Below, in pieces: positions 45,832 to 46,064 of a stretch of 46,064 bases of DNA; the first letter of the stretch is position 1; every line of letters begins with the position of its first letter. Source of the DNA: Prevotella sp. UBA4376 (GTDB lineage Bacteria > Bacteroidota > Bacteroidia > Bacteroidales > Bacteroidaceae); assembly GCA_002391185.1 (NCBI GenBank), contig DGRY01000072.1:412-46475 (forward strand). The letters run 5' to 3'. Position numbers and translations under genes: made by a program. A model generated the notes under the pieces. It made no database searches, was not told where the DNA came from, and saw only the letters and a list, made by a program, of their open reading frames with translations.

Positions 45832-45839
45832 CAAAGATA
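45832..45839 (-). promoter_or_regulatory. Promoter of the GH2 glucuronidase-like gene
   Basis: TATCTTTG on the minus strand has a TTG about 21 bp upstream and lies 77 bp before the ATG at 45754. It starts where the metG terminator tail ends. Confidence 0.6.
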
Positions 45840-45840
45840 C

Positions 45841-45884
45841 AAAAAAAGGAGACAAAACACCAATTTGTGCAGTCTCCTTTTTTT
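45841..45884 (-). terminator. Terminator of metG
   Basis: GGAGAC (45848-45853) pairs with GTCTCC (45872-45877) inside matching A and T runs, giving a stem of about 13 bp with a T-run on the minus-strand side. It lies 60 bp after the metG stop. Confidence 0.75.
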
Positions 45885-45885
45885 T

Positions 45886-45944
45886 TGAATATTGAATAGT
45901 GAATTATAATTCAAAATTCCTAATTCGTAATTTCTAATTCAATT
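45886..45944. repeat. AT-rich AATTA repeat between metG and its terminator
   Basis: Units of GAATATTGAATAGTGAATTA and TCCTAATTCGTAATTTCTAA resemble, on the opposite strand, the filler at 13822-13860 and 6060-6100. Confidence 0.6.
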
Positions 45945-46064
45945 TTATCCAACTTCACTTCCTGGCATAACCTCACCAAGGGTGGTGGTTACATTCAACG
46001 AACCATCAAAGTTAACAGCCGAGAGAATCATACCCTGACTCTCAATACCCATCATCTTACGAGG
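45945..46064 (-). CDS. metG: Methionyl-tRNA synthetase, C-terminal end (partial)
   Basis: The last 39 residues and stop of a gene cut by the right edge. [16 protein letters not shown] followed by a short variable part and [10 protein letters not shown] is the end of the tRNA-binding OB-fold domain (EMAP/Trbp111-like) appended to many MetRS proteins, whose family sequence reads PRKxMGxxSQGMILAA. A free-standing tRNA-binding protein with this domain is possible, but MetRS is the likelier source. It is followed by an AT-rich repeat and a terminator. Confidence 0.85.
   Translation of the reverse strand, partial: PRKMMGIESQGMILSAVNFDGSLNVTTTLGEVMPGSEVG

Overview
The window looks like a chromosomal segment of a Bacteroidota bacterium, most likely Prevotella or a close relative. 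The signs are a SusC/SusD pair in a polysaccharide utilization locus (PUL), DUF3823 and DUF6261-type proteins, genes without clear Shine-Dalgarno sequences, and many start-proximal copies of the Bacteroidota -7 box TAnnTTTG. No rRNA, tRNA or CRISPR array was seen.

Layout. 1-2.5 kb: a gene cut by the left edge, an uncharacterised two-gene unit (82-aa RelB/antitoxin-like protein overlapping a 445-aa protein) and a 44-aa ORF. 2.7-8.3 kb: housekeeping genes, namely an M23/LysM peptidase, recG, ispD and a DJ-1/PfpI gene on the minus strand, then divergent nadK. 8.3-15.7 kb: an ABC exporter, a MacB-type efflux set (ATPase, two permeases, HlyD-like adaptor) and a small beta-barrel protein. 15.9-18.2 kb: an EcoRI-family adenine methyltransferase overlapping a DUF262-HNH nuclease, behind a ~290-nt structured leader. 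18.5-20.5 kb: an array of nine 42-bp repeats ahead of a DUF6261-like coiled-coil gene, then a beta-barrel protein.

20.8-35.3 kb is one minus-strand PUL. In transcription order it holds a surface lipoprotein with two carboxypeptidase-regulatory-like domains, a GH76 lipoprotein, SusC, SusD, a DUF3823 lipoprotein, a GtaA-like DUF4965 protein and a GH92 alpha-mannosidase. GH76 plus GH92 point to an alpha-mannan or mannose-rich glycan. Divergent from it is an 821-aa regulator with periplasmic LamG-like and Kelch-like domains, one membrane helix and a cytoplasmic SARP-type wHTH-BTAD output. It is unlike the usual PUL regulators (SusR, HTCS, ECF sigma/anti-sigma). The shared 200-bp promoter region carries repeated TAACCC motifs.

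38.6-45.8 kb: exported GH2 beta-galactosidase, GH51 arabinofuranosidase and, convergent, a GH2 beta-glucuronidase-like enzyme. The right edge cuts the 3' end of metG.

The intergenic regions hold several dispersed repeat families: GC-rich CCTCCCC palindromes (one pair forms a 130-bp element that supplies the last codons of ispD), AATTAGTCGC hairpins whose stems show compensatory change, and three nearly identical terminators. The two signals most worth pursuing are the 42-bp hairpin array before the DUF6261-like gene and the Kelch-TM-SARP regulator with its repeated candidate operators.
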